64,000 nucleotides of DNA from Xylona heveae TC161 (taxonomy: Eukaryota; Ascomycota; Xylonomycetes; Xylonales; Xylonaceae). A program made the position numbers and the translations under genes. The notes below the pieces were generated by a model. The model was not told the origin of the DNA, did not search any database, and saw only the letters and a list, made by a program, of their open reading frames with translations. The DNA lies in NCBI RefSeq assembly GCF_001619985.1, contig NW_017264195.1, forward strand, positions 744,001 through 808,000, given 5' to 3'. Positions 33,201-45,109 of this stretch are shown here, one piece after another; positions within the stretch are counted from its first letter, which is position 1; the number at the start of each line of letters is the position of its first letter.

Positions 33201-33419
33201 GCAGCACCATTTGTCCCGCAAGATTTGTGGCAATTGCCAATGTCCCTTGAATGGGATTGGACAGATATATCAAGTTTCGGCTATCCGCCATTCGATCAGA
33301 CTATGGGTGGTGGCGGTGGTGGTGGCGGCGGCGGTAGCGCCAGCAGCCATGATCCGACACAGAACCAAATCCGTCATGAGCAAGCGTTACCGCCGCAACC
33401 TGATCATAATCCTTCATGA
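30217..33419 (+). CDS. Zn2Cys6 fungal transcription factor
   Basis: Eight exons, 30217-30405, 30466-30593, 30650-31005, 31069-31565, 31616-31791, 31842-32405, 32471-32912 and 32976-33419, give 931 aa. The zinc cluster at residues 65-92 has C-x2-C-x6-C-x6-C-x2-C-x6-C spacing ([22 protein letters not shown]). It is followed by a linker and a short dimerisation helix ([17 protein letters not shown]). The middle holds the fungal-specific regulatory domain ([48 protein letters not shown]). The C-terminus is Pro/Ser/Thr-rich with an eight-Gly run. The dimerisation region faintly recalls the ClrA/CLR-1 type of cellulase regulators, but I am not sure enough to name it. The start is the first ATG before the basic RRRIAR stretch. 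Confidence 0.9.
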
Positions 33420-34116
33420 CCCCCTTCCTGAAACACTCTTTTTTTCTTTTTGTCACGCTGTAATGTTCACGCTTACGACGTTGTATAATGTTGTTAGTGA
33501 AGCGGAGGAAAGCAAGGCGTATCAACCCCACTCTTTGGCGTTAACCCGGAAGCCCTCGATTGATGGTAGATTAACCCATCTTCCTCAGTCACGACCACTC
33601 CTATTCATTCTTCTCCCTTATCAAGCATTGCCGGCGCTGGAAAAGGTTTTATGTTTTACGTTACGTGGGTTTCACCAACCAATTCTTGAGAGAAAGAATC
33701 GGATCAGAAACTGGGCCATTTGGATTATTACGGCCAGATGTTCACCCAGAATTGGATGCTGGACGCGATATGCAAGTCGCATGTGTACAATAATAGGTAA
33801 TATTTATTTCCGGCCTTGAACTATATGAGCTCTATGACCATAATATAGGAATAAATATAAACATTAAGTAAAAAGTAACATGGCTACACGTGCATCATAT
33901 ACATGTGTGATAGGTCTAGCTATTGCTATTTCAAGCAATCTGTATTCCAAGAAGAAAAGCCGAGATTTGGTAAATTACTCTATCTCCATACTCTTTGAGT
34001 ATTTATCTTTCGATCAGCTTTATCGATCAGATTTATCAATATTACCTTCACTTCTAATAGCAAACAATCTTTCCAAATTGCACGACTTCCGGCTGTAAAG
34101 ATGCCTATTTCACATT
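33420..34116. other. Intergenic between convergent genes
   Basis: About 700 bp. The 3' UTRs of the Zn2Cys6 and DUF1295 genes must meet here. It is AT-rich from about 33780 to 34080. No gene is supported. Confidence 0.5.
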
Positions 34117-35572
34117 TCATTCCTTTTTGGAAGACCCCGAAGAGGAACCATTGCCGGTTCCACTTGCTGCTCTTGTCTTTAGTTTTGGCGCATTGGCATT
34201 TTTCACAAGCTTCGGCTCCTTGGCCTTAGTCGCGGCCGTGCTCGTGCTCGTGTTCGTGCTCGACTCCACAGGCACAGAAAACAAAGAGTCGCCGGATCCT
34301 AAGAGTTTCGGGATGAACTTGGGCACGAGTTTCTGGTATTCGCGGTACTCGGGATACTTTTTGGCAGAAATGCTCTCGGTCAGCCAAGTCGAGCCCTGGA
34401 ATAAGAAGGCGTAAAAAATGGACCCGACGACGGTCCAGTTGAATAACGTGTCCGTAGTATAGCAACCCCATTGATACAAGATGATCCAGATGGCTTGCTC
34501 GGCGGCGAAATTGGGGTGTCGTGACCACGACCATAATCCGGATACGACAAATCCGCGGTCGAGATCTTCTTGGTTGAACTTCCGAGGTACTTTGGCGGTC
34601 TTTTGGTATTCCTTTTTGGCTTCTTGGAAGGCTGAACGGTGAGGCGTTAGTTTCTGCAGGTTCTTGATCGAATAACTGGAGGGAGGGGAAAGAGAGGAGC
34701 ATACCCCATTGCTGCTGGTCAGCGAAGAATTCTACGAGAATAAGTGCCATGAGCACGCGGGAAAAGACCAAGTCTCCTGTCGTGTTTTCATTGCCCGTGA
34801 CCCGTGAGGCTAGCAAAAGGACGTAGGTCGGCGTGGTAATGAGAAAGAGGAGAATCTGTTGTGGGTGAAATAGTCAGTCTTAGTTGAATGAAAATGAATG
34901 ACATGTGGTGGTTGTAGAATGGGAGAAGAGGTAGTCGTCACTTACGCTCTGGAAAGTAGAAATAAATACAACATTGAACAGGAAGAAGAGACTAGGGGAC
35001 ATCCATGACTGGACAATCTTCCACCGGTAGTCTTCGGATCCAATCGAGTATCCGCCTTTGCGCCAATAGTTGTATGTCAAGCGGAGCTGCGGAGAAGGTA
35101 CGTTGTGTTAGTTCTGCCAGATACCGGCGACAAGAAAAGGTATGGTCTCTTTCTTCTGCGTCGAGGGTAGAAGAGAAATGTTCCATGCAGCTTCACTTAC
35201 CGACCAGACGACGCTAAATGCTATCAGTGTATCCTGCCTCAAGGTCGGTAAGCCAACCATGTGTGCCCAGGTGACAAAGTGCGCATTGTATAGTGTTGGC
35301 AGAATGCTCCAGAAACGGTCCACTTGAGAATAGTTTTTGTTGATTTGCGAGGAGAAGAGGAACAGCGGTGACAGAAAGAGCGAAAACGCAAATGCAAGGA
35401 TGAGCGGATTCGTCGAAACGTAGATTTCCTTGAGCTGTTGCGGATCCTGAATGGAGTGGAATATTTGTGAAGGGAGCTCGCGGAGCTGTGGGAGGTATGG
35501 TAGCACTGTGCGAGAGAAGTCGGCGCAATCGGAGACAGTCTTGACGACTGGCAGAGGACTGAGAGAAGCCAT
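34117..35572 (-). CDS. DUF1295 steroid-reductase-like membrane protein
   Basis: Four exons, 35572-35201, 35086-34946, 34855-34705 and 34631-34117, give 392 aa. There are several membrane segments (NPLILAFAFSLFLSPLFLF; FNAHFVTW-like; SLFFLFNVVFISTF; ILLFLITTPTYVLLLASR; LFNWTVVGSIFYAFLF). The signature block SGLWSWSRHPNFAAEQAIWIILYQWG matches the RHPNY-type motif of DUF1295 and the related steroid 5-alpha-reductase and isoprenylcysteine methyltransferase fold. Family members are predicted NAD(P)H-dependent reductases of the ER; the substrate is unknown. The C-terminal ~60 residues are a Lys/Ser/Thr-rich tail. The chosen start (MASLSPLPVV) is the first ATG. Confidence 0.87.
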
Positions 35573-36298
35573 GGCTGCCACAGTCAAGTTGAGGATATCA
35601 CTGTGAATAGTGAATCCCTTTCGCTGGTGGGAAGGTGTTGTTTCTGCCAGCGAACGTTCCGACGACGTCGAGATAAGTTATTATGTAGCAGAGGTTAGAG
35701 CGGTCCCATTGGCGGATGCGAGCGAGGACCCTGGAAGCGTCAACAACCAACCTAAAGTATCACCACATGACTTTTCTGCATGTAATATACATCGATCTAT
35801 GACCTCATTGTTCTGTAGGCAGCAACCACTGCAAACAGCAATCAGAAGAAAAGAACACGGGCGCGAGCATCCAGACCTCAGATTCAATATTTACAGGTTG
35901 TAAAATTTGGAAATAAGCCCGGAAAAAAGAAGTGTGCGATGTATCAAATTTCTATGTGAAGGTATTTTTACATGATTTTCTTCACCGCCAAAGTCCATGA
36001 AGAGACTCCGGCAATGAGATGAGATGCTATGGACGCCTAAAATGTACCCCTATCATACAAGACGGAAAAATAGCACGACTATAATTACAGGTGAAGGAAA
36101 AATGTGTCAAACTAGGCTTGAGGAGTGAAGATGATGGGAGACGATAACGATGATAATGCCAATGGCGCAGTTGTCGCCCAGCCATATCGTAGTCTAACTT
36201 AAATCAGGCTCAAATAAACCACAGAACCCATAACAAGTCGTAAAGGACTAAAAGGAAGGTCGATTCTTAAACACAAGGTAGGCAGGTAGCCAACACGT
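35573..36298. promoter_or_regulatory. DUF1295 upstream region / Yta12 3' flank
   Basis: About 730 bp between two minus-strand genes. It should hold the promoter of the DUF1295 gene and the 3' UTR of the protease gene. No other feature is supported. Confidence 0.45.
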
Positions 36299-39028
36299 TT
36301 ATAACGGGTTCGGCATCTCAGGGGGGCTGTCCGTGGACTCCGTGGGGAATGGGGGCGGAGCGCTTTTGCCACCCTCAGGCTGCTCACCACTAAAGTATTT
36401 GCTGAATTCCTTGTTGTCCTCGAATGGCCGCTTTCCTAATATCCGAACGAGGTCATCACGAGAAAGGACTTCTTTGCGCAAGAGCTCCTCTGCGACCAAT
36501 CCAACCTCGTGCTTCTTCTCGGTAAGCAGATCACGGCACTGCTTGTAAGCCTCGTCAACGATCCTCCGGACCTCGATATCAATGTTCCTGGCGGTCTCCT
36601 CGCTGAATGGCTTGTGCAGCTTCTGCTCATCCTCCTCGAAATACAAGTAGCCAATCTTGTTTGACATACCCCATTTGGTGACCATGGCAGATGCCATCCG
36701 AGTGACCTTGTTGAAATCATCACTGGCACCGCTGGTGACCGTGTCAAAATGAAGCTCTTCAGATACACGACCTGCAAGGGTCATGGCCATACGATCCATG
36801 AGCTGATTGACGTTCAAGAGGTATGACTCTCCCGAAGGAAGATACTGTGCGTATCCCAAGGCACCCTGACCACGAGGGATGATGGAAACCTTGAGTAGCG
36901 GATCAGCGTAACGGAAGAACCAACCGCAGATGGCATGACCAGCTTCGTGATAAGCAACAGTCCTCTTCTCTTCGGGACTAAGGACAAGTGACTTCTTTTC
37001 AAGACCGCCAATGACACGTTCAATTGCCTGCTCGAAATGGATCATATCGACACTGTTGGCTTTGTGCCTGGCAGCTAAGAAAAAAATTAGTAATTGTTAA
37101 ATATCACGATGAAGTGCGTCTTTCTTACCAATCAAAGCGGCTTCATTGACACAATTAGCAATATCCGCCCCAGCGAAGCCAGGTGTGAGAGCAGCAAGCC
37201 TTCCCGAGAGGTAATCCATGTCTTCGCCAGTGACAATCTTCTTGAGATGCACCTGGAAAATCTGTTTACGGCCCTCCATAGTCGGTCTGTCAATGGCAAT
37301 GTGTCTGTCAAAACGGCCCGGTCGCATCAGAGCCTTGTCAAGAACGTCCGGTCGATTCGTGCCAGCCAACACTACTACTTGCTCAGACGTGTTGAAACCG
37401 TCCATCTCAGTCAAAATCTGATTGAGCGTGCTCTCTCTTTCGTCATTTCCACCGCCAAAATTTTGCTTCGCTCGAGACTTTCCGATGGCATCTATTTCAT
37501 CGATGAATATGATACACGGCGTGTTCTTCCGTGCATTTGCAAACAAATCTCGGACTCGCGAAGGACCAACACCAACAAACATCTCAACGAATTCCGAACC
37601 GCTGACGCTGAAGAATGGCACTTGAGATTCACCAGCGGTTGCCTTGGCCAGCAGCGTCTTTCCTGTACCAGGAGGACCGGAGAGAATCGCACCGCGGGGT
37701 ATTTTGGCACCGAGCTTCTGATATTGAGCGGGTTCTTTGAGGAAGCTGACAAACTCCATGATTTCTTGTTTGGCTTCATCCATGCCTGCGACATCCCGGA
37801 AGCGTACCTTGATATCGGCCTCGTGGTTAAACTTCTTGGCTCGACTCTTTCCAATGCCAAAAATTCCGCTTTGGCCGCCGGCACCACCTGATGCACGCCG
37901 TGACAACCAGAATACTGAGCCAATGAGCAATAATGTAGGACCGAAAGACAAAAGAGTAGAAGCCCAAGAGATCTCATCAGTGTAGGCGACAGGGATGCGC
38001 TCAGGGCTTGGGATTCCAAGTTCTCTCTGAGCATCTTCTACCTTCCTTTCAAAGGCCTCTACAGAGCCAATGGTAAAGTAGTAATGAAAGTTTCCATGTA
38101 TCGCAGGAGACTCGGGATACAGCTGCGCGACCGCCTCGCGGTAGAGCTCGACACGAACACGGTTTCGGTTGACAACAGTTAGCCGTTCGACGAGTCCTTT
38201 ATCAAAGAAAGTGGTCCGGAACTCCTGCCAAGTGATCTCCCTAGAATTCTCTCCAGGAACCATAGTCCGGTAGAAGAGATAAGCCACAAAGGAGGAGATG
38301 ATGAAGGTCCCTGCATCGAATTTAATGTCGAAAACGGTAGGGCCCTCTTTCTTGTCCTCCTTTTTAGAGTCTTGACGTCTGCCACCTGGTGGTGGCATCT
38401 CGTTCTGTCCCTTCTGGGACTCCTCACTCTTAAAGCTTGGTTGCTCTGACGTTGATGCATGCTTTTCAGCTGCTTTTCTGGACATTTGAGAAGTGGCCCG
38501 AATCAACTTTGCAGCTGTTGAAAGGTCAAGTTGACCCCCCTTTTTAACATGATCCATAACCTCCCTAACCTCCACTGGTATTCCATCTTTCTTTATCTCC
38601 TCAAAAGCCCGATCAAGGTCCCTCGCTTGTTTTTCTGGTAGACCATTCTTCAGAGTAGCTAATAAATCATCAATCGCCTTCAGCTCATCGGGACGAAGAT
38701 TCGATCGAGCTTCCGATGGTTGAGATGAGCCCTTGTCGCCACCTGATGAAGGCACTGAATTACTCTTGTCGTAAAAGCCTTGTTTCCCAGGAGTTTCTTG
38801 GGCGTCTCCCCGTTGCTGACCTTCTTTTTGAGAATCCGATGGCTGCTTGTTGTCCGGCCGATTCGGGTCATTTGGATTGGTAGAGTATTGACGTGCTGCT
38901 CGCCAGGCCAGTCTCGTGTTCACGGGCATATGAATGCGCTGGCGATACAAAGGTGAGTGATATGCATTGTGTACGATTGAGGAAGTGATGCTAGCAAGAT
39001 TGCCTGACCGCCGCAGTAGGCTAGTCAT
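36299..39028 (-). CDS. yta12: Mitochondrial m-AAA protease subunit (Yta12/Afg3 type)
   Basis: Two exons, 39028-37129 and 37074-36299, give 891 aa. A basic N-terminus ([20 protein letters not shown]... ARQYSTN) looks like a mitochondrial presequence. Two membrane segments follow (around [18 protein letters not shown] and [15 protein letters not shown]) with the FtsH extracellular-type domain between them. The AAA domain has Walker A GPPGTGKT (about residue 450), Walker [12 protein letters not shown], and the second region of homology [20 protein letters not shown]. The zinc protease site HEAGH lies at about residue 676. With its partner this forms the hexameric m-AAA protease of the inner membrane, facing the matrix, for protein quality control and processing of the ribosomal protein MrpL32. 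Length and domain order fit Yta12; Afg3 is the alternative. The 54-bp intron is phase 1. Confidence 0.93.
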
Positions 39029-39762
39029 GGTAGAGAATTTGGGCGCCAGCGGCGACGAGCTGCTGTCAGAAGGTCCGTGATAATCAAATTTCCTAGCAGC
39101 CTGACAGCGCTGTGTGTGAAGACTCGAATTCCGCCAAACAAACGGAATTGAAGTTGCCCTTGAGGAGTGGCGAAAGAGCGATGGAAGAAATTGTCAATGT
39201 CAACCTGAGGCAGACCCTTCAGATGAATGACGATTCCAGTCAGTTTGAGCGCCTGAAGAGGATGGGGTTGCGGCCTCGGATAATCACGATACTGACACAC
39301 TATAGTCAAGTTCATAATGATGCCTAATTACAGCAATGAGTGCTTCGGGACAGATAGCCTCAGTCAATGAAGCGCGTGACTAAGCAAATGATGACATAAG
39401 TTTGTGAACTTACGCTCAACGACGCGTCTTCTGGAGTTACGGTACTGTTCGACTCGCGAACTGGGCCAAGCTCGTGAGCCTGAAAGCTCTGTCACTAGTT
39501 GAACGTACTTGCTCATTGATGCAGACTTTTTCATGGCACGGTGGGACGCAAAGTCATCTCTAAAGACTCTACGTCTCTGAAGGGATTATCGTAGACATTC
39601 GGATTCGCACAAGGGCGACTTGGAAGGTTTCTCTTCTCATTTCATCTACGCTCTGTATCGCAACAGCGATCTCGGGTTTAGTTCCTGGCCACACGGCTAG
39701 TAAAATACATCAACATGCTGTGATACTTCTATGAGTCTAGTGTCATAACAAAGACAGCAACC
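39029..39762. promoter_or_regulatory. Divergent promoter region, Yta12 / Top3
   Basis: About 730 bp between divergent start codons. One ACGCGT word occurs at 39422-39427, about 340 bp upstream of the Top3 ATG; a single copy is not significant by itself. No other gene is supported. Confidence 0.45.
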
Positions 39763-42200
39763 ATGGTCGCAAAGATCTTATGCGTTGCTGAGAAACCATC
39801 AATTGCTAAGGCTGTGGCCAATCACTTAGCCGGTAGCACAGTTCCTGCAGTAAGAATTTGACACAAGATTAAAAGTGTTGGCATGAAGCTGACATCTTGC
39901 AGTCGAATGTAAGCGGAATCAGATGGCTTAAAAACTATGAATTCGATTTCTCCTTTGGACAACCTTGGGGTCACTGCTCGGTGACCATGACAAGCGTGGC
40001 AGGGCACCTTGACAGGTTGGAATTTGACGAAAGGTATCGGAAATGGAACTCCTGTGATCCTGGGAGCTTGTTTGATGCCCCTGTATCGAATATTATAGAT
40101 AAGGTTTCTATCATACCCTCATTCTATCGAGTTGCGCAGATTCTGACTGCTGCACAAGGATAAACAACCCATTGCGCGAAATATCAAACAACAAGCTCGC
40201 TATGCAAAGGCTCTTTTTATCTGGACTGACTGTGACCGCGAGGGCGAGCATATCGGGTCAGAAATCAGAAAGCTGGCGCAAGAAGCTAATCCCAGAATTG
40301 AAGTAAAACGAGCGAGGTTTAGCAACATTGAAAAAGCGTATGTCTAACGTCTGTATCCTCTCAAGTCAAGATTACAGCTAAATGTTTTTGAGCCACGTAC
40401 TGAATGCTGCACGGCAACCTATCGACCTTGATGAGCTCCAAGCCAATGCAGTTGCTGCGCGAATCGAGCTGGATTTGCGCATCGGGGCGTCCTTTACCAG
40501 ATTACAGACGCTAAGCCTTCAACCCCTAGGCGAAGAACTCCAGGGCCTTACGATCAGCTATGGTGGGTGTTTATAGTCTGATTCTGGAGCGAAATAGCTC
40601 ACAAGAATTAGGGTCTTGCCAGTTTCCTACTCTTGGCTTTGTCGTCGATCGATATTTCAGAGTCAAAAGTTTTAAACCTGAGAAGCATTGGCGTATCGAA
40701 ATGATTCATCAACGCGAAGGGAAGAAAGTCAATTTTCGGTGGGATAGGGTCCATTTGTTTGATCGAATGGCTGCTACCATTTTATTCGAGAGGTGTCTCG
40801 CTGCAAGGACCGCCAAAGTTGTCAAAGTCCAGACTAAGCCGACGAACAAATGGAGGCCATTGCCACTGACCACAGTCGAACTGCAAAAAATGGGAAGCAG
40901 GTTCCTTGGGATGGATAGTCAAAGAGTAATGAAGGTGGGGAACCCAAAACAAGTACCAACGGATACAAGAACTTAAAGTGAGTAGATTGCAGAGGACCTT
41001 TATACAAAGGGCTTCATCAGCTACCCTAGGACCGAGACGGATCAATTTGATAGAGCTATTGATCTCAAAAAGCTCTGCGAGAAACAGAAGAATGACCCCT
41101 CTTGGGGTCAATATGCAAGTGGGTTAGTTTCTCGAAATTTCTACGCCATCTTCTGTTCATATTGCTCAAATTATACAGACTCTGCGAAGGTGGCTTTAGG
41201 ACTCCTCGTGCTGGAAAGAACAACGATCGAGCCCACCCGCCAATCCATCCGGTCATTCACGTCACTCGGGACAAGTTGAGTCCAGAAGAGCGCAAAGTGT
41301 ACGAATTCGTTGTACGTCGATTCCTGGCATGTTGTTCCGAGGACGCAAAGGGCAACATAACCACGGTGGAAGTAGAGTACGGCAGTGAAATATTTTCTAG
41401 CAGCGGATTGGTAGTTCTCGAACGAAATTACCTCGACGTGTATCCTTACGATAAATGGGAGAGTAGCAGTCAACTACCGCAATACTCTGCAGGAGAAAAA
41501 TTTGTTCCTAATGAGGCGAACCTAGTTCAAGGAAAGACGACACCCCCAGGCTATCTGACCGAACCGGAACTAATCGCATTAATGGATGCGAATGGTATCG
41601 GGACTGATGCAACCATGGCAGAGCACATTGCCAAAATAAAAGAACGGCAATATGTCATGGTTCAAGCAAGGTCTGGCGGCCCCATTCTACCTGATGACGA
41701 CGCAGAAGAGGATCGTGGCGCCACGCAGCGTCGATCTCGAGGTGCAAGCAGCAGGAGAGGGCGTGGAGCATCACAAAATGGAGGAGGTAGCTCGAGAACG
41801 CAACGTTCCGGGTTACAAGAATTCATTCCCAGCACACTGGGTGTCGCCCTTATCCAGGGCTATGACGATGTCGGATTTGAGGTTAGTCTCAGCAAACCAT
41901 TTCTTAGAAAGGAGGTAAGTTGGGTCAAATAAGCCAAATTGCACAAATGATCATATCCACTCAAACTTCCGTAGATGGAGATGAAGATGAAAGAAATATG
42001 CGCCGGGACAAAGAATAAAGCCGACGTCATTCACGAAAGTCTTGAACAGTACAGAGAAGTTTTTGTGAGGACATCACAACAGATGCATGTGCTGAAAGCG
42101 GTAAGTTGAGCTTCACAATTTCATGAATGGTATTGGAATAAAAAGCACCAAGGCTCTAATTCAGCTGTAGGCTTGTCGAAAATATGTGTTCAATCAATGA
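39763..42200 (+). CDS. top3: DNA topoisomerase III
   Basis: Top3 is a type IA topoisomerase that, with a RecQ helicase and Rmi1, dissolves recombination intermediates. Nine exons, 39763-39849, 39903-40103, 40159-40337, 40393-40562, 40612-40934, 40986-41122, 41179-41914, 41975-42100 and 42171-42200, give 662 aa, close to yeast Top3. The Toprim domain begins ILCVAEKPSIAKAVANHLAG and includes WTDCDREGEHIG. The catalytic tyrosine is in FISYPRTETD (about residue 333). Other family blocks are SYGSCQFPTLGFVVDRY and HPPIHPV. A Gly/Arg/Ser-rich insert lies in exon 7 (RRSRGASSRRGRGASQ). The last exon encodes only nine residues. Two junctions are less clear: the acceptor before 40393 is TGAG, and the donor after 40103 is GTTTCT. 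Both give correct frame and family sequence. Confidence 0.93.
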
Positions 42201-43801
42201 AACGCATGAGGTTGGCCCTAACATTATATGCAATAGTATGAACTTTAGGGAAAGAAAGGACAAGGCTCATTAATACTGACATGCTCGTCCAATCTATCCC
42301 GTCATGCAACTTGGGAAAAAAGGCACAACGAATGTTAGTTGGCAGACTACTGGATACCCAAAGCGTACCTGATCTGAACTAAATCGAGTAGTCGAAAGAT
42401 CAGAAGTTGCGGATACCACCATAAAGTGAAAAAAGCTGGCAGAACTTGTCTCAGCCAAGGTTTGGCAGCTGACGAAAAGTTATTGGAACTATGAGGTCTG
42501 CTGACTGCACCATCTACCGCTGTCTTTGAACATTCATCGAGAATCCGCGTGTAGCCGCAGGCTCTGGTTATTCAGCAGCGATGGATTAGATAATCAAAAC
42601 GTCACTGCGGGTTCAGCTTCATTGACAGCACAGCACATCTTGGCCCCCGGACTTTCCGAAGCGAGCCGATCCGCACAAAGTACACAAAACCACACGTGAA
42701 GTCCAATCTCTACTTTGCTTGGTGGAAATGTTCCCGCCATTCAAATTGCGCTTCTAAAATTGACTTGACGTGGAGCACACAAAGGGCGATCATGAAAGCG
42801 ATTCAGACCCCACGTTTTAATATTCACTCTGGCATTGGTGCTCGGTCTGATCAGAGAGTAGATCTCCTACAGATTCTCCGATGTCGCTCTGCGAAAAAGG
42901 ACCTGTTGGGAATGCGTGAGGGGAATATGCTGAGTGCTTGATAGCTGATCCTTGGGGCCACTTCTAATCTCGTTGATGGAATTCGGAATCTCCCCTTTCC
43001 ATTCGTGGATGAGTTATCATTGAAAATGGCCCTATCGGGTTGCCCCCGGCACTAGGTTGAGAGGGAAAGAGGGTTTCTGAGGGTACGGTACAGATACAGC
43101 CATGCTTGTACCTGCCTCGGGAATGGAACTGGGTCTCCCATTTGGGTCTATCAGCTTCCGGGTGCGTGCTCGCCTCTGAGCGGGTGCGGTGGGTGCCTTC
43201 TCTCTTCCCCACCTTAAACCAGGCTTGGGAGAGAGTGAACCCATGCGTGTGTTAGAGAGACAAGAAACAGGAGGAGGGATTACCAAAACCCCACGCAACC
43301 AATCATCAGGCACTCAGCCTGCACACCCACAATCCCGAAATCGATCAGGGCCGCACTCTGTTCACCTGAGGCTACTCATATACCTCTCATAACGCTGCCT
43401 CATCTTTCTTCATTCACTCTTCTCTAGGATCAAATCGAAACTCAGCAGAACGATACTTATCAAGGCTTCCACTACTTAGCGGCGTGCTTATCAGTCAGTT
43501 GGGTTTCTTTATCCCACCCACGATTTCACCTTGCGCTGCCTCGCACTCGTCATTCCTCCTTCCCCGCGATTTTGCCGGGAAGTCGCCCTTTTGCTTGTTA
43601 AGGGTCCTTTTCTACGCCCTTTCCTGCAAGTCTTTGTGACGCGTAGCCTTGTGGTTATTGGTCTTATCAATAGGTTCGCCTACCCTGTTTTTGAGGAGGT
43701 TTGTCAAACGCGCTCGTGAAGCGCGATTATACGAATATGAGTCACTAACAAACTTGACAGCGTTTTGAGAGCCTTTGATCATATTATCCACCTTTGAGAA
43801 A
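42201..43801. promoter_or_regulatory. 1.6-kb upstream region of the Stb3 gene
   Basis: Non-coding between two plus-strand genes. The part from about 43380 to 43800 is probably the long 5' UTR and promoter of the Stb3 gene, with a TC-rich character. The rest shows no gene-like frame, repeat or RNA gene. Confidence 0.5.
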
Positions 43802-45109
43802 ATGGGTTCCATCAAGCCAGTCTCCAGCATCGCGATGGCTCTTTCCGGCGACGCCAAGTCTATTGATATCCATCGCCATGGCTCCAACCGCCAGCATGAA
43901 GGCCTCGATTTTGCCACGGCTCCCACTGGCGGACCTTCGATGCTCCTCACTCCGCCCAACTCCATCTCCCCTTCCCTGCCGCCGCAGGGCTTGAAACTGA
44001 GGAAGCATACCGGCAATGCCAGTCAAGATGAGTCGGACATCGATCTTCAGGACGCCATTGATCATGCAAAGAGTCATTCTCAATCCGCTCATGGCTTTCA
44101 TGGGGTTGATCGCTCTGACTCTCTCGCTGGACTTGATACCGCGGGTACCATCACCCCAATCCTCCTTGCGAAGCATCACTTGCCAGAAATCCTGCTGTCC
44201 CACGGACCCTTGGCCATTCGCCACATTATGGGGTACCTGACTACTTCCGTACCGGGATTCTCGAGGATCCCGCCTGCAAAGGCACGAAGACTGGTTGTGA
44301 GCGCGCTTGAAGGTCGTGGCAGTAACGGGGAAGGGGCAGGCATCAACGGTGACGTTGAATTCGAGAAAGTCGGCTGGGGAAGATGGGATGCAAAGCGTCG
44401 GAATGGGCAGTCGCACGGCAGAATTTCCTCACGGGAAAAGGGAAATATCTCTCCCCCCGCAAGCATTACCTCGTCGTACAGCCCCACTTCAAGCGGTGGC
44501 CTGCAGATCCCCGGGCCCCGCTATGATGCAAACCACAACCTTGTCAACAATCGCAAAGACGCGTATGGGAGTAGCCAACGGAGCTGGACGGCCTATTCTG
44601 CTGCATTTTCGCACGATGAAGATGCTGATAGCGAGTTTCAGGAGGACATGACCATGCTCGAAAACGAGGCTGAGAAGATGTCGCTTGATGGTGGCGATGA
44701 TTCATGCTCGTGCTCGTCCTCTGAAGCGCCGGAAGACGATGGGCCCTTGATGGATGATGATCTTGGGGATGATGCCACTGATGACGAGGACTGGGCAAAG
44801 ATCGGCGCCGCTGCCCTTCGCCAAGGCTCGACTCCATTATCTGGAACCGGGAGTATCATGTCTAGTGCGCGCAACTGTCTCATGCCCCGCATGCATTCAT
44901 ATGCCGGACCCGGAATTGCCATGGCTGGAAAAAACAATGGCCCATTTGTTCGAGCTGCTCAAGGGGGCGGCATGCGTTCAAACAGCGATTTTCCCATCAA
45001 TCGGCTGGCTCAGCATCCTTTAACCGAACAACAAGATGTGGATATGTTCGACTCCGACAAGCAAGAGCGTGAAGCCATTGAAGCTTTGGTTCGGCTCAGC
45101 TCAGTATAA
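43802..45109 (+). CDS. stb3: Stb3-type Sin3-binding protein
   Basis: A single-exon gene of 435 aa. The conserved block ITPILLAKHHLPEILLSHGPLAIRHIMGYL... PPAKARRLVVSALEGR, at residues ~116-175, matches the STB3 DNA-binding domain. Yeast Stb3 binds the T-rich rRNA-processing element upstream of ribosome-biogenesis genes and recruits the Sin3/Rpd3 deacetylase when nutrients are limiting. The N-terminus is Ser/Pro-rich. The C-terminal half is acidic and Ser-rich (MTMLENEAEKMSLDGGDDS; DDDLGDDATDDEDW) and ends EAIEALVRLSSV, a short helix also seen at the end of fungal homologues. The ATG at 43802 is preceded by no other in-frame ATG for some distance. No intron is needed. Confidence 0.88.
   Translation: MGSIKPVSSIAMALSGDAKSIDIHRHGSNRQHEGLDFATAPTGGPSMLLTPPNSISPSLPPQGLKLRKHTGNASQDESDIDLQDAIDHAKSHSQSAHGFHGVDRSDSLAGLDTAGTITPILLAKHHLPEILLSHGPLAIRHIMGYLTTSVPGFSRIPPAKARRLVVSALEGRGSNGEGAGINGDVEFEKVGWGRWDAKRRNGQSHGRISSREKGNISPPASITSSYSPTSSGGLQIPGPRYDANHNLVNNRKDAYGSSQRSWTAYSAAFSHDEDADSEFQEDMTMLENEAEKMSLDGGDDSCSCSSSEAPEDDGPLMDDDLGDDATDDEDWAKIGAAALRQGSTPLSGTGSIMSSARNCLMPRMHSYAGPGIAMAGKNNGPFVRAAQGGGMRSNSDFPINRLAQHPLTEQQDVDMFDSDKQEREAIEALVRLSSV

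Noticed and set aside
37094-37891. 265-aa open frame on the plus strand
   Set aside because: Antisense to the AAA domain of the m-AAA protease; no independent resemblance.
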